From Cruorifilaria tuberocauda (lineage: Eukaryota; Nematoda; Chromadorea; Rhabditida; Onchocercidae), in assembly GCA_013365365.1 (NCBI GenBank), contig JABVXU010000001.1, positions 248,001 through 312,000 on the forward strand: a DNA stretch of 64,000 nucleotides. The letters are read 5' to 3'. The notes beneath the pieces are model-generated. The model made no database searches. It was given only the letters and a program-made list of their open reading frames with translations, and had not been told where the DNA came from. Of this stretch, positions 1 through 12,398 are shown piece after piece. The position numbers were made by a program, and so were the translations under genes. Positions within the stretch are counted from its first letter, which is position 1, and every line of letters begins with the position of its first letter.

Positions 1-551
1 TTTCTATGCGCTTGTCACTTTTTCATATATTTCTGGATTATCTGAAATTTTTTCGTGGCCGAAGATTAGTTGGTTTATTGATGTCTACCCTATGCATTCA
101 AGGAAAGTTTTCCTTAGGAATAGAAAGTTTTAACTGCTGAAATCAATAAAAAAAATGATATAAATCAAATTATTTTTAACGAAAGGGGAGCTTTAATTAA
201 TTTCAAATTATTGCAATTAATAAGTTTCATTCATAAAAAATATTTGAAAACTAGTTTTCGAAATTAGCTGCTAATTTTTTTAATGTCAATTGATCGTCAT
301 GACAGTAATAGTTAATAAGCAATAAGGACAAACGAATATTTCTACAAATGAATTGTCAAAAATTATTAACTAATTATGGTATTTATAACGATATTTTAAT
401 TTCTTTAATGATATAACATCGTGTTGGATGACATAAAAAGCCTCTATGTTTATGTTTTAATTATAACAGGCAGCTAGAACTTTCCCTAAAGGATTGATTA
501 TTGTAATCATTTTATCATTTTCCTATTATCATTCTCCTCTCCTCTTCTATT
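1..551. other. AT-rich stretch without a recognised gene
   Basis: No open frame with plausible splice sites was seen on either strand. It lies downstream of the minus-strand serine-rich exon that stops at 552 and probably holds its 3' UTR. Confidence 0.5.
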
Positions 552-994
552 TCTCTACTCTTCTGACTTCCCTACTGACTGATCACTTGATTCCATTCTT
601 GTTTTGATCGATGCTGAATTTGCTTCTGAAATCGTCGTCACTTCTACATCACTCCCACTTTCTGTTGATAATTGAAGAACGTTTCCCGAACTTTTGCGAT
701 ATGATGACGATTGCGTTTTTTCCGTTTCAAGAATTCGCGAAACTTTGACCGTTTTTGAGGATGATGTCTGGAATTCACAATTCTTTGGAGATAATTGCGA
801 TTCTGACACAACTGATTTCCTATGCGCGGATTTTGTTTCAGCTATTTGACCAGTCTGACTTTCGATAGCACTTGATTCCGTTTTCTCCTCTATCATTAGG
901 CTCTTCTGACCTTTTATACTGAACTGTGTCAAATCCATCTTTTCGCTCTTATATTTTCCTTCCATATGGCTTGTCTTTGAAATTTCGCTAAATT
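552..994 (-). CDS. serine-rich terminal exon of an unrecognised minus-strand gene
   Basis: An open frame of about 145 codons runs from a splice acceptor (ATTGCAG, exon starting at 994) to a TAG stop at 552-554. The product is hydrophilic, rich in Ser, Thr, Glu and Lys, with no membrane segment, and is probably disordered. Such a long frame is unlikely by chance in DNA this AT-rich. It needs an upstream exon ending in phase 1. The nearest good exon (1655-1831) ends in phase 0, and joining them directly gives a different frame that stops at 929. An intervening small exon or a separate gene is therefore likely. No family was recognised. Confidence 0.55.
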
Positions 995-1654
995 CTGCAA
1001 TTTATTTCATTAAACCTAAATTTTTTAAATAATTTTTGAAAATTTTGAATTTTAAAGTAATTGTTAAACTGAGAAATTTTTCGATAAGAAAAATTTCAGA
1101 AAGAATTGCTTCCATGAATTTTGTGCTCTTAACAAATTTACAGATTTCGTCTAAGTATTACTCGCAATTACAACCTTGTGTTTTTAATGATTGTTTGTCC
1201 TGAAAATTTTCAAATAATTAGAGAGTACACTTTTTCAATATCAAATTTTCACAAAAGATTTTTCACAGCTAATGGCATTTTTCTAATTTACATAATAATT
1301 ATTCCTAGTATTTCCTACTTAAATGCTAAAGTGCATTTGACGCAATATGCAATGATCACATAAGAAATGAATATTCGAAATATGTAATCTTGGAGAGGTG
1401 ACAAATCGAATTATAAATATTATTAAAACTAATTGCATTAAATCAAAATAAGCAATAAATCAAAATAAAATTGATTCTAATACTTTGCAGTAACAAGAAA
1501 ATTGAGGAATTCCAATTTAACTAGTATGGACTCGAAATAATGAGATAAATAGTAAAAGAATGAAAGGTTTGTTTCTATGCTCTTACTTATTTTTTATACA
1601 GATAATTTTAATTAAAAAAAATTATAAACAGTAATTATTGTACATAAGATTTAC

Positions 1655-3377
1655 TTTCATTATCTTGCTCAGGTCTTTCCTCAAAGTGATTTGTCCAGTT
1701 TTGTTTAATTCTTCAATTAGTTTCTGAAATTGGTTAACATCATTCTTAACTGAATAAATTAGGACAGTATCTGAAATTGAGGGAAGTTTTATAATAACTT
1801 CAGCAAATTGTATGTCAATTTTGAGCAATCTCTTGTGAAATTTTTTTGAAATATTTGATGATACTTTGTAGTTTTATTACTGTAGCTGCTTAAATCATAA
1901 GAAACCCTAGATATTATTTCATTATAATTATGTATGACTAGTATGGTTAGGAAAGTTAAAGTTATGCGCAGTAAGTTGTGATTTGAGTAATTTCATTTTT
2001 CGATATATTGTTGATAAAATTCATCTCATCAGTAAACTGAAATTGAGCATTTTTTGTTAGCAATTTAGTCGCCTTAATAGAAACAAGCATAAAAGTTAAA
2101 TAAAACATTCGTCACTTATTTTCGAAAGCATTTCATAAAATACAATTTTTGGAAATAAAATTTACCACAAATTTTGAATCAAATTGTTTTTCCTCTGGCT
2201 GATCCATAACAATTTTCATTTTTTTAAATACAGATAAATGCTTGCTAATTTCTCCGATCGTTTCATCAACGTCAAGTTCTTTCTTCATTTCATTATATTT
2301 TGATACTGCTTGCTTGAATCATTTATTATTCACTTTAACTAACTTAATGTAACAATTTAATCGCTAAACAGCAGAGATTGAATAATCCTATGAAAAGAAA
2401 GAATTCGGAGTTTTGCCTCATAATCTTAGTTTAACCGAACTATATCAACTTTAACTAACAATTGACAATTACCTTAATAGATAATACTTCAGCAGGTTCA
2501 AAGATGCCTGGTTCATTTTCGTAGTATTTTCTAACAAAAAAAGCATCACGTGCGAATCTGCGCGCACTTTCCTCACATTCTCTGCGTCGTTGATTGACCT
2601 GAGTCACTGACTATTTTAGCAAAGCTCTGTTTATTCAAATTTAGATGAATAGAAATACCTGTTGAGTGACATAATCAACACTATCTTTCGTAGCTTTTAG
2701 TCGTACTCCCAGTTTGATTAAGTTAGCAATTATGTAAAATTTCAGTGCACCGAATAGTGAATAAATAGAAATATCGTAGACTCTCTGCAAATGAAGCAAA
2801 AACTCTTTCTCTGATCGATAATTGTCCTCTGTAAATATTTACTTTCAGCACATCAATTGAAATAATGAAAAGCAGATAGTTTATTCTTGCTATTACTGTT
2901 CTATTTTTTACATGTATGAAAATGAAATAATCGTTGAAATGGGAAATGAATAATCCAAAAGGTCATGGAATTAAGGCCCCCTTTTGGTTTTATGATTTGG
3001 AAGACAGAAAGAAAATTTTAGTCTAAGCAAACAATATTTTACTAAAGTTTGAAGTGATCCGTCATTTCCTCATATCAAAAGAAATCTTATCTTCCTTATC
3101 AGTGATATTGTTATTCGTCAAAACGACAATAACGAAATGATTTGAAGGAAGAAAGCGAGCAAAAAGGAATTCTTTAAAAATCGCTATGGGTACCTTTCTT
3201 AAGGTGAATTGCAACTATGATAATTGTAATGATCGAAGCAGCATTTCCAATTATCAGACATACAGTTATAAAAGACGGAGTACACCAATTTTCCTTTACC
3301 CATAACTTCTCTGAAATCCTAATTTGAAGAGAAATCTTGATTCTATTTGAAATTTCAAAAGCTATTTGAACGAACTT
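1655..3377 (-). CDS. unrecognised protein with membrane segments, five phase-consistent exons
   Basis: Five minus-strand exons join in frame: 3194-3377, 2659-2828, 2473-2598, 2166-2312 and 1655-1831, with GT donors and AG acceptors. The first carries a hydrophobic segment (SFITVCLIIGNAASIITIII), followed by a charged linker and a second hydrophobic segment (YSLFGALKFYIIANLI). The third is very Arg/Glu-rich and the fourth and fifth look helical and charged. This reads like a membrane-anchored protein with a cytoplasmic helical tail, which is inference. No start codon was found: the first exon opens with an acceptor (GATTTTCAG), so more exons lie upstream. The 3' end is uncertain and may continue into the serine-rich exon at 552-994. 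It could be the C-terminal part of one long gene that also includes the exons near 5.7, 10 and 14 kb. Confidence 0.55.
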
Positions 3378-5656
3378 CTGAAAATCGATTCCATTACTAT
3401 AATGAAATAAAGACAGTGATGAATGAAATAATGAAAATTTTCAATGAATTTATGAACAAAATATTATGCAAATTTGTAGTTTTAAAGATGGATTATGACT
3501 AGAAACGTTATTATGATAAGCATGATATCATTTCTTATCAGTATCAAAGACTTAACGGAAATTTGGACATCAATTGTCTTGTAATATAATTCTAAAAAAG
3601 AGCGAAAAAAAGATTTTATAGAGAAGAAAGATATCAAGAGGAATAAAGCGAAAGAAAATTTTTGACTTCGATGATATTTTTCAATCGAATTATTTGACTG
3701 TTTAAATAATATGTACAAAGTTTAATTTAGTTTAGTTCCATTTATTTCTTTACAGTTATGCTAAAAATTGTTAGGTCAGTAAGCAAGAAAGGTAGATTAA
3801 ATCAATAAATTTGCTTTTGAAGTTGAATAAAGTGCCTGGAAAAACTACACTATCAAATCAAGTACCTGTTCAATTAACGTTCATTGTAAATGATCGGAAA
3901 TTCGTGCCTTCATTACCAGAAAAGAATTCAGTCAAAACATTAAGTTGGATTAAAAACTTTCTGAATCAGTGTAAAAGAGTAGTTTAAGTGGCAGTTGGTA
4001 CTAACCATCAGTTCGCTTTCTTAACGTTGTTTTAATTAGCCTATGCACTGAAAAATTCTCACCCAGCTAATCATATCAACCAACCACATATTCCAGTAGT
4101 ACATTAGCTTCATAACTTCATTTCACTTCTTTTATCTCATCTGAATGTATGAAACAAGCTATATACCTTTAAAAAAACGTCAAGATAAGGATGGGAATTT
4201 TCATGATGTCATGGAAATAAACTTTATAAGGTAAACTTATAAACTTAATGATGGTTTTGCAGGAGGTAAGTGTAAGGATGAAGAAACTGAGAGAAATGAG
4301 ATTTAGATTGGTTTTCTTTCAATTGTTATATTATTTAAATTTAATTTAATTTTTGTGAAAGTATTGATAAATGTTACTCTAAACTATTCCTCACATTATT
4401 TCACAAATTTTTTTCACTATTTTCTTTCTCGTGAAAGAATTTATGTATGTTAAATAAGAAAAACTGTTCACGGAGAAAGAGGCTATTTTCAATAAGGCGG
4501 AATAGTCACGTGAGTTGATTTACGTACGTCCACGTAGATTAAACTTCTAACGACTTTATGGGGAAATTCAATTTACCCATCAAATGTAATACTTTACATA
4601 TTACCATTTCACTTTTATATATTTTTGACACAGATGACTAAAGTCAGTAATAAAAGTTAGACAGAATAGAATTCGATTCCCAACGTTATCCAATTAGTTG
4701 CTTTCAGCAAACTCAATATAAGAGCAAAAATTTTTATTAATTAAATTTTGCGAGTAAATTTAATATAACCGGTTATTTCTTATTTTAATTCCCGGTTATT
4801 CCTTCAGTGATCTCTTGGTCTTACAACTAACAAAGTTCAATCTCTTTGTGTCAGGAAAGACTTCTAAGATATCTTAAGTCAATACCCTTTGCTGATGGAA
4901 GAAATAGGGAAGGCGGAATATGTATAAAATAATTATCACCTCTTATTGTTATAGTATCACAAATCATTAGATCATTTCAATTGAATCAATCATATGCAAA
5001 TTTACTAATTCTTATTTTAAATATAAAAATTTCATCATCTCGTCCATTTCTTTAGCCTTTTTATTGCGGGACGAGAGAAGGGTTAAATAGAAGAAATGAC
5101 CGAAATTAATATTTTTGAAAATTTATTTTTTTGTCAATGGACGATTATTTCTAGACTGTTCTCATTACTTTCGATATTAATTATTTACATTCCATTTAAC
5201 GAATTGAAATCTTTCATTAAATATTCCCATATATGTTGAAATTATTTAGAAATTTAAGACATAAAGTAATAAAAACGCATCATTGCTTATCATTTAAAAG
5301 CTAATGCATAGTCGGCTAAAATTTAGATATTTTAAATCACTCCATTACAAAATAGAAATCTTTGCATTTAAAGATACGCTAAATATTTTTCTAACTTTAT
5401 TATCATTCGTATTTCAAATCATTTTTTTGTAATTAATTTTTAGAATTAAATCAAAAAATGTTGACATAAATTTGTGTTCAGTAATATCGATATCGTTGTT
5501 ATTGCTACTGTAAAATAATTGATAAATTGAGCTCTGTTCACTAAGATTATCAGAGAAAGTTAGATGAGAGTAGACAAACGGTAAAAGGAAACGGAAAGTA
5601 TAAAATGACAATCCTGACACAAATAGGGACAGCTCATAGGAATGACTATGAATATA
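3378..5656. other. AT-rich region, no firm gene
   Basis: A hydrophobic minus-strand frame at 3482-3718 could hold a short exon, since an acceptor-like site precedes a stretch reading SNNSIEKYHR, but nothing confirms it. A frame at 5414-5620 is also unconvincing. The rest is AT-rich sequence without recognisable elements. Confidence 0.35.
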
Positions 5657-5771
5657 TCAACTAGTTCCAATAGTTCTTTCACATTGTGTGCTTGGCTGAT
5701 TGTCATTTTGTAGCTCATTACTTCCTTTCTGCCAATCATTTTCGACTTCCAATGGCGAAAAATCTTTTTGT
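5657..5771 (-). CDS. candidate minus-strand exon, unknown gene
   Basis: A frame of about 38 codons follows an acceptor-like site (GATCTGAAG) and ends at a TGA at 5657-5659. The product is hydrophilic, rich in Asn, Gln and Glu (for example DFSPLEVENDW), as expected for a real exon in this gene-sparse minus-strand stretch. A GT just before the stop could be a donor, so it need not be terminal. Its links to exons on either side were not resolved. Confidence 0.3.
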
Positions 5772-7432
5772 CTTCAGATCAATTATGTCAATGATTGATT
5801 TCTGATGATATTGCGATATATCAAGCTCAGTTTATAAGTTATCAATTAAAAATATAATGCAGAAAATTTTGTAAACTAATAGTGAGCGCAAAACTCGTTT
5901 GTAAATTATCAATTAAAAAGTAATGTCAAAAGATGTGTGAATCAAATTGTGAAATAATTTTTTCGTCATCTTCGTTACAATTTATTTGTGGATTGATGAG
6001 TGATCGATATTAAAAGAAGCATATTTTGGGACTTTTGTCAGATATGTTACAGTTTAACTAACTGTTTATAGAGAATGGAAAATATTTTTGCAACAGCGCT
6101 GCAATAATTAAAAATGTTTTCTTATGAGAAGCAAAGGACTTTGTCATTCAATAATTCGAGTTCATTTTTATGCATTTTGATAAGTTCAACTGATAAGAGT
6201 AATGTTTTTATATGGCTTATATATTATTTCAATTCCTTACAATCTCGTTTTTTCACATTTATGACTGAATCGCTTGAAATATTTAAGGAATGAGACAACG
6301 ATGGAAGATTGTTGCAAGCAGTCAAATCCTTATGTTTAAAGTGAGTATGATGGTAGTGATCATAATCATATACCATCTGACTGAACAGGAAAGTTAGTTC
6401 AAAAACAAAAAGTTCAAAGTTCAAAAATATCTGGAAATAAATATTTTTTTTTTTGCAATCTGGCGAATCACTAATTAGTTCTGATGAAGGTTAAGGTAGC
6501 AGCAGGAGGTACGTACTGAATATAGCAACTATTTGCGCACTTTTCTTCTTTCTTTAAAAACAATATAAAAATCAACTTTTCCACTGCAAATTAATTTATT
6601 GAAAAATATTGCCTTCCAATAAATTAGCACTATTGATACAAGAAGAGAGGAAAGGTGCTAATTATTGTCCAAAGATAAAAAATGTAATAAAATGTTAACG
6701 GTGGCGATATTTAGGATTGACATAAGAGAAGAAATCTTTTTGCATAAAGTCGCAGAAAAGTATTATTTGAAGTGTTTGAAGGTGTAAGGTATGCCTGCTA
6801 TAGAAGGAAAGAAGTAGTAAAGATTTGTAGTGTACTTGGAGTGGTTAGCTGATAAAATCTTAATGGAAATATTTATCGATTCGGTCTGTTCCCATACCGA
6901 AGAATGAGGAAATGGAGAGGTTGAGGGACAATGGCTAGAGAAAAACAACCAACGACCTTTTGGAATACATTGTAATCTAATTAAATCAACCATTTGAAAA
7001 TATCCCCATAGCTATAATTTTCCCAGTTTGCTACTTACAAACAAATAACCTAAATTAAATTTGTTTCAATAGATTCTAACGATCATATCACTTTTCTTAA
7101 AGAGCACTATATCCGGTAATCATTTCGGGATTTCAGGAGGCTTTAATTCTTTCTGGAAATTAGGAACGAAGGGACTAGTTAAATATTTAGTTGAAATCAT
7201 TCAATAAATTCAAACTACTGAAAAGAATTCTCGCTTAAGAGATGACGAAATAAAAATTTTTGCTTTTCATTTCCATAAAATTTATCATTCGATGGCTGCT
7301 CCAATTCCGATTCTCTGGTACTACTGTTCAGTCTGTTTAATTTCACTATCTTCAAACTTGTAAATATTAATCGTTCAAAGAGCTGATAAGCATATCATTA
7401 ACAAATAACTAATCGCAACCAACAATAAAAAT

Positions 7433-7485
7433 AGCATCAACTGCTATTCTCGACATATACCATATCGAGAATAGCAGTTGATGCT
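7433..7485. repeat. perfect 21-bp inverted repeat (hairpin, 11-nt loop)
   Basis: The left arm 7433-7453 is the exact reverse complement of the right arm 7465-7485, with an 11-base loop (CATATACCATA). Allowing one G.U pair in RNA, the stem extends to about 25 pairs (7429-7489). Either strand could fold. The size suits a small-RNA precursor or a recently formed palindrome. No known microRNA seed was recognised. Confidence 0.85.
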
Positions 7486-7702
7486 GTTTCAAATATATTA
7501 TATAATTGATGATATTGAAATAGACAGTGAAGTGTTGAAACAAGTTTGCTTGGCTGGGCATTTGATTGGCATTGTTGGGGGACAGCACGACAACTTCACG
7601 ATCAACCGACGGTGTTTTGCGACCAAACCGGCACGACGTGTATTGCGAGTACCTCTCCTCATTTCATACTTCAACGAACTTGATCAATCCTACCTGTCCT
7701 AA
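7478..7702 (+). other. GC-richer open frame of uncertain coding status
   Basis: Between about 7530 and 7670 the base composition is richer in G and C than the surroundings, and frames are open on both strands. The plus frame reads through to TAA at 7700-7702. The minus frame is Arg/Lys-rich at its start. No family was recognised and no splice sites settle the strand. It could be an exon, a decayed gene piece or a regulatory patch. Confidence 0.2.
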
Positions 7703-9605
7703 CTAATTTATCAATCAATCCAGTCTTCCTTCTTATCCATTCCTCTCTGCTCACTCAAAATTATTCATTTTTAACTACATTACATATAAGTTTCCATTTT
7801 TCTTTATTTCTTCAATTTACTTTACAATATTAAAATTAAGATATTCATATTTATATGAACTTACTGAACTTGGATTTTTTTCACTCAGTTTGATCTTCCT
7901 TTCATTTTCTCTCCCTTTCACCCTTCAACCTCTAACCTCCGCAAATTATTTCTACATTTAAATGCTATTATTCTCTTTTTTCGCAGTTTAGCGGTTAAAA
8001 TTTAGCAAAAAAACGAAAACATCAATTTCAACAAATTTCTTTTTAAGGCATTTAAGGCATAAAAACTTCTTGATTTAACCGATGATTGACTTTTTCATTA
8101 AACTTAGTTTATATTTCTCAGCTATTTCATGCAAAGTCATCTGCTTCTATTTCAATCACCTGTTATAAATAATAGATTGTTGAATTATGTTTACCCAACT
8201 TCTATAGGTCAATGAAGGAGGAAAATATGTTGGAGGACAATGAAAATTAGATATGATGATACTATAGTTATTTGAATCCTGAAATTGATGTGTGAAACAT
8301 TTAATAGAAGAAATTGCTTCTGGAATATAAATTAAACCCATTTATCTTTTTCTGAGTATTCCACTTCACTTTCAGTATTGAAAATAAAATGAATTTATTA
8401 AAGAAAAAATAAATTTCAGAGAAGAAATGACACTTTCCATTTACTTGAATCTAAAGTACTGCCTAAATTAAAATTCATTTTTTAGGAGCTTTCGACACTT
8501 CAGATCTCAAATATATTATTTCTTATTGAATGTGCAAATGATTTTCAGAAGAATTAGACAATATTAACGTTTGAAAGTTTTAAATCATTGTAAATATACA
8601 CTTTCGGTCGTGATAAATCATTCATATCTTCTGAGTAATCAAAACTTTTAATTTAAGCGATTTAGAAATTTGAATAGAAAACCAATTCATTAAGTAGAAT
8701 TCATTTTTGTCAAGCAATAGAAAGAACAACAAAGTTGGCTGTACATCTAAAGTTCATTAGGAAAGGCATTGTTTCACTCAATTTTATAATTGAAATGAAA
8801 GAATTGGAGGAAGATTGGTAGTGTCACATAGTTCAGTCATTTCAAATGTTCTCTACATTTTGGCAAAAATTTTAGAATATTAAAAGTAACAGGAATCTGT
8901 CTCATCAGTTTATCATCAGTGTTGCTGTTAATCTGAAGAGAGGAAAGCGACAAGTCCGCATGAAAACGAAGAGTTCATTCTTCGTCACTTCAACTCTACA
9001 TTTTTCACCCTTTTTCTCTACAAAAATGAAATTGAATTAAATCTGTTAACTGATTAATTTTGTTCACTTTTTAACATTTAAAAATTTTTTCCCACATTCT
9101 ACATGTTCATTTCAAGTAGTTTGATCTGGACAAGGAAGAGGAAGAAAAATCGGTAAGCTGAAATCAAAATTGAAAGTTAGAATGAAAAACTTAATGAGAG
9201 CATCAAGCATTGAAAGATATGGGTAGTAAAGATTAAGGAAAATAAAGCATGAGTATTCCGCTTGATCGAGCGTATCCATTTCAGATCCAAATTGCTTCAT
9301 CTTTAATATAATTGAACATTAAAAAAGAATAAGAGATAATATTCTTTCAGATAGCTAGGAATAGTCCATTTACAAGAACATGCTTTAGGAAATTTCATGT
9401 ATTGTGGCATCTCTCAGATCAAATTGTTTATATGATTGATCCATTGGTAAGAGCTTAATGATTAATCTCGATAAGAAAAAAGCACCCTCGGGGTCTAAGA
9501 AAAAAACATCGATAAGAAAAGTAACAACACCATAATTAATTAGTTAATCAAAAAATCTATTCCTCTCTCTTTCTCCCTCTCTCTTATAATCTTTACCTCT
9601 CCTAC

Positions 9606-10457
9606 TCAGTTAGTGACAGATGATGTCGAAATTGCCGATAAAATTTTTGCATTAGCCATCATCGTCTTTGCAGTTAGAAATGACTCACTACAGCTTGCGG
9701 TGAATTTATCATTAAGGTATTCTTATTTGAATTTAACAAATACACATTTCAAATCTTTCTTATCTGTAACTTAAATCAATGATAATTTAGTGTCAGGCTG
9801 ATATATTTCAAATTGTGTTACTTTTGAAAGCATTGTGTTAGCTGATCCAATATCATTGCAAATCTCTAACACAATCTGAAGAATAATTTTAAACGTCGTA
9901 GACCGATGATATGACATATAATAGTTGATGAACAAAGTTCCGATGGATTTCTGGAAATTTTTCCGCAGTCTAAATTGTGCTTGCATATTACAATATTATT
10001 TTATAGTTCATTTTCATTTCCAATCTCAACCACAATAAAAATAAAGATAGAATAATTAGAATGAGTAGATTAATGGATAGACTGTTCAGAGTGCGTGAAG
10101 GCTTTTTGTTATCCATGATATATATGATATTAGCATTACATTCGATACTACATTTGTCTGTTGGATAAGAAACTCGATCTTCAAATTCTGCGTTGTAAAA
10201 TTTCACAGTGATCGAAAGCTCATTAGTTCTTGAAGCTTTTTGTAAAGAATTTCGGCGTTTTACCTCTTCAATGTATGTCCACAACTTAGTTAACGCAGTT
10301 TATGAAAAAACAATGATTTACAGTGGTTGACCGAAATTCTTGATCTGTTGTAATATTATACTCAAAGTAATAAATAAAGGACGCAAAATAAGATTCTCAC
10401 TCCTTTTACATAATTTGTTAAAATGAATCCGAGGGATGTATAAGATGAAACTGAGCT
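9606..10457 (-). CDS. unrecognised membrane protein, four phase-consistent exons
   Basis: Minus-strand exons 10410-10457, 9992-10284, 9822-9969 and 9606-9665 join in frame. The second carries a Cys-containing, polar region (around KCSIECNANI) and then a strong hydrophobic segment (INLLILIILSLFLLW), consistent with an extracellular or luminal domain and one membrane pass. The later exons look helical and Ala/Ser-rich, ending at TGA 9606-9608. That last exon also has a possible donor at 9617, so the gene may continue. The 5' end is open, because the first exon follows an acceptor (GATTGTTAG). The overall style resembles the exons at 1.6-3.4 kb and 13.4-14.8 kb, and all could belong to one long gene or to neighbouring relatives. 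No family was recognised. Confidence 0.45.
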
Positions 10458-11730
10458 CTAACAATCACAGATGTGATCAATGATCAATCAATATTTTCAC
10501 AACAAGATAGCTATCTTTGTTAACGATAGTTGAGAAATACTATTGAAATTCATTTAGTTATTTTCCATGCCATAAGTATACTTCAACTTGTCATTTATCA
10601 ACAAACGAAAACAAATTGCTTTTCGGCTGGAAATTTTTCTCTACTGCACTTTTTTATAAATCTTTTCTCATGTAAGGGAATTCTCATGGCGATACAGTAA
10701 ACTGTAGAAGAAGGGATGTTCAAATTCAAAATCTAATTAATTTTTTTTCAAAATATCCAATAACTAGGCACAAAAAAACATTTCCTCTAGAAACAAGTTC
10801 AGGAAATGAATATCGGTAACATTTACATATAAAAATTGGAAAGGCAGATAAGTTGTGATTGTGGGTAAAAAGCGCAGAATAGAGATATTATATCATTATT
10901 GCTCAATACCACAAATTCTACTTCAAATCATTTCCTTTTATACCACCAGCCTTCTTATCCACTAATTTTTCTATTAACGAAAACCTATAATTTAGGATTT
11001 CCTGAAAGATAAAACCACAAAATAACTTTGCTTATGAAATTAATCCCAGAATCTGAATGGAAAGCGCTATTTTTCGTAATATATTATGAATTCGTACTAA
11101 ATTTCATAACACAAATTTAGCCTTTTCTCATCTAATTATTACATTCATTGTAGTATAATTCGTCTATATTTATTACTAATTATTTTAGTGAACAAATAAG
11201 AATCCTCACTGTTCAAGTAAATGGAGATAATTTGTTGAGCAATGACGTAATTGAATGTTTCCAATTTTGTTATCAATCTTCATCTTTTTTATGATCAAAC
11301 GCTAATTAGCTTCTCTTTTGATTTGAATGTTTTGACTACTACAATAAATTTATCCTAAAATTTTTGTGAAAGAATTAGTAACAATCGTTGTTAATATTAG
11401 AACAACAGAATTTGGTTATTTCAACATTGAAAAATCAGTGTGATGCGATGTTGATCATGTTTAGTTTTGAAAAAAATATTTGAAAGTGGTGCCAGAAGCA
11501 ATTATAATTCATTTCAATGCATTCTTGATTTATCGAATCATCCATTTTTTAGATACCTTTGAAATTGCTATGAAACAGAATTGATTTTCGAAGAATATAC
11601 TGGCTTTACAGTTTAATGGATCAATAATCGTTGCTGTAAAAAAGTTTTGATTATAATTAGCATTATTTATTAGCAACCATTCAAACATCTAAAAGCTCCG
11701 ACTAAATGATTTTAATTTCAACCACTGTTA
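10458..11730. other. AT-rich region, no firm gene
   Basis: Short minus-strand open stretches occur near 11.04 kb and 11.5 kb, but splice sites and phases could not be connected to the neighbouring exons. Confidence 0.35.
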
Positions 11731-11961
11731 TCATCCACTGTTTAAGATGATCAGATGCGAGAAATCATCGTTTCTTGCAACCATTGCTTTATCATCTGAA
11801 ATTCCATCTTCCAAATCTGAATCTAATTTTGAAAATGGCGTTTGCAATTTTTCTTCTTTCATTTTATTCATTCCTCCTTTTTTAGCGTCCAATATTGATG
11901 GTGATTGATCAGGGAAATTTCCGTTTTTGCCTCTTCTTTGATGTTTGCCGCCGATATCATT
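11731..11961 (-). CDS. candidate minus-strand terminal exon with two competing frames
   Basis: One frame is open for about 75 codons to TGA at 11731-11733 and encodes a charged Lys/Asp/Glu-rich, probably disordered stretch. A second frame on the same strand is open for about 35 codons (starting near ADKMISAANI) and would accept a phase-1 entry, which is what the exon ending at 13398 provides. The AG preceding it lies in an A-rich context, poor for an acceptor. The two frames cannot be separated by eye. Confidence 0.3.
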   Translation of the reverse strand, partial: NDIGGKHQRRGKNGNFPDQSPSILDAKKGGMNKMKEEKLQTPFSKLDSDLEDGISDDKAMVARNDDFSHLIILNSG

Positions 11962-12221
11962 TTATCAGCTCCTTTTTTATTACTTTAAAACTATAGGATT
12001 CCCTGAGAAGCACTTTTTGATAGTATTTGGTGGAAGTGATATGAAAGCTTTATTTTATTCTTAAGTTACATCAGTTTACCTTTAATATAATATGGACCAT
12101 TTCTTTTGATCTTTTCTCATAACTGTTAGTTGTTGGAGATATTGCAATCTAATTTCTCTCTTTCTCTCTTAAATACATAGTGGAAATTTCTAATTTATGT
12201 TTACTAATTATTAACAGTCAT

Positions 12222-12398
12222 ATGTGCAGCGAAAATTACCCAATAATGTCTGATAACTTCACTTCATATCACTCATCAGTTGCCTTTTCATTCCCATTTT
12301 TATCAATGATGGATATGGTACCGAAAAACTACAAAAAACTTCGCCACCATCAGATCATTTCTCCGCTATCTTCAAAAAGGTCGCCGCCGAGAGTTTGA
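12222..12398 (+). CDS. small plus-strand ORF, 58 codons, unknown
   Basis: An acceptor-like site (TATTAACAG) lies six bases upstream of ATG 12222, and the frame stays open to TGA 12396-12398. The product begins with a Ser/Phe-rich part and ends in a basic, proline-containing tail (SSKRSPPRV). Codon use looks protein-like and the patch is richer in G and C than its surroundings. It could be a trans-spliced small gene or an exon of a larger plus-strand gene. No homologue was recognised. Confidence 0.3.
   Translation: MCSENYPIMSDNFTSYHSSVAFSFPFLSMMDMVPKNYKKLRHHQIISPLSSKRSPPRV

Larger units (their letters stand above)
5772..9605. other. AT-rich region with hairpin and a GC-richer patch
   Basis: No gene model could be closed here. 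It contains a perfect hairpin (7433-7485) and a GC-richer open frame (about 7478-7702). Weak minus-strand frames occur at 6763-6993, where a good acceptor precedes a short hydrophobic reading, and at 9112-9300. None has both convincing splice sites and recognisable protein. Confidence 0.35.

Noticed and set aside
4620..4690. tRNA-like B-box (TTCGATTCC)
   Set aside because: There is no matching A-box and no cloverleaf or acceptor stem around it.
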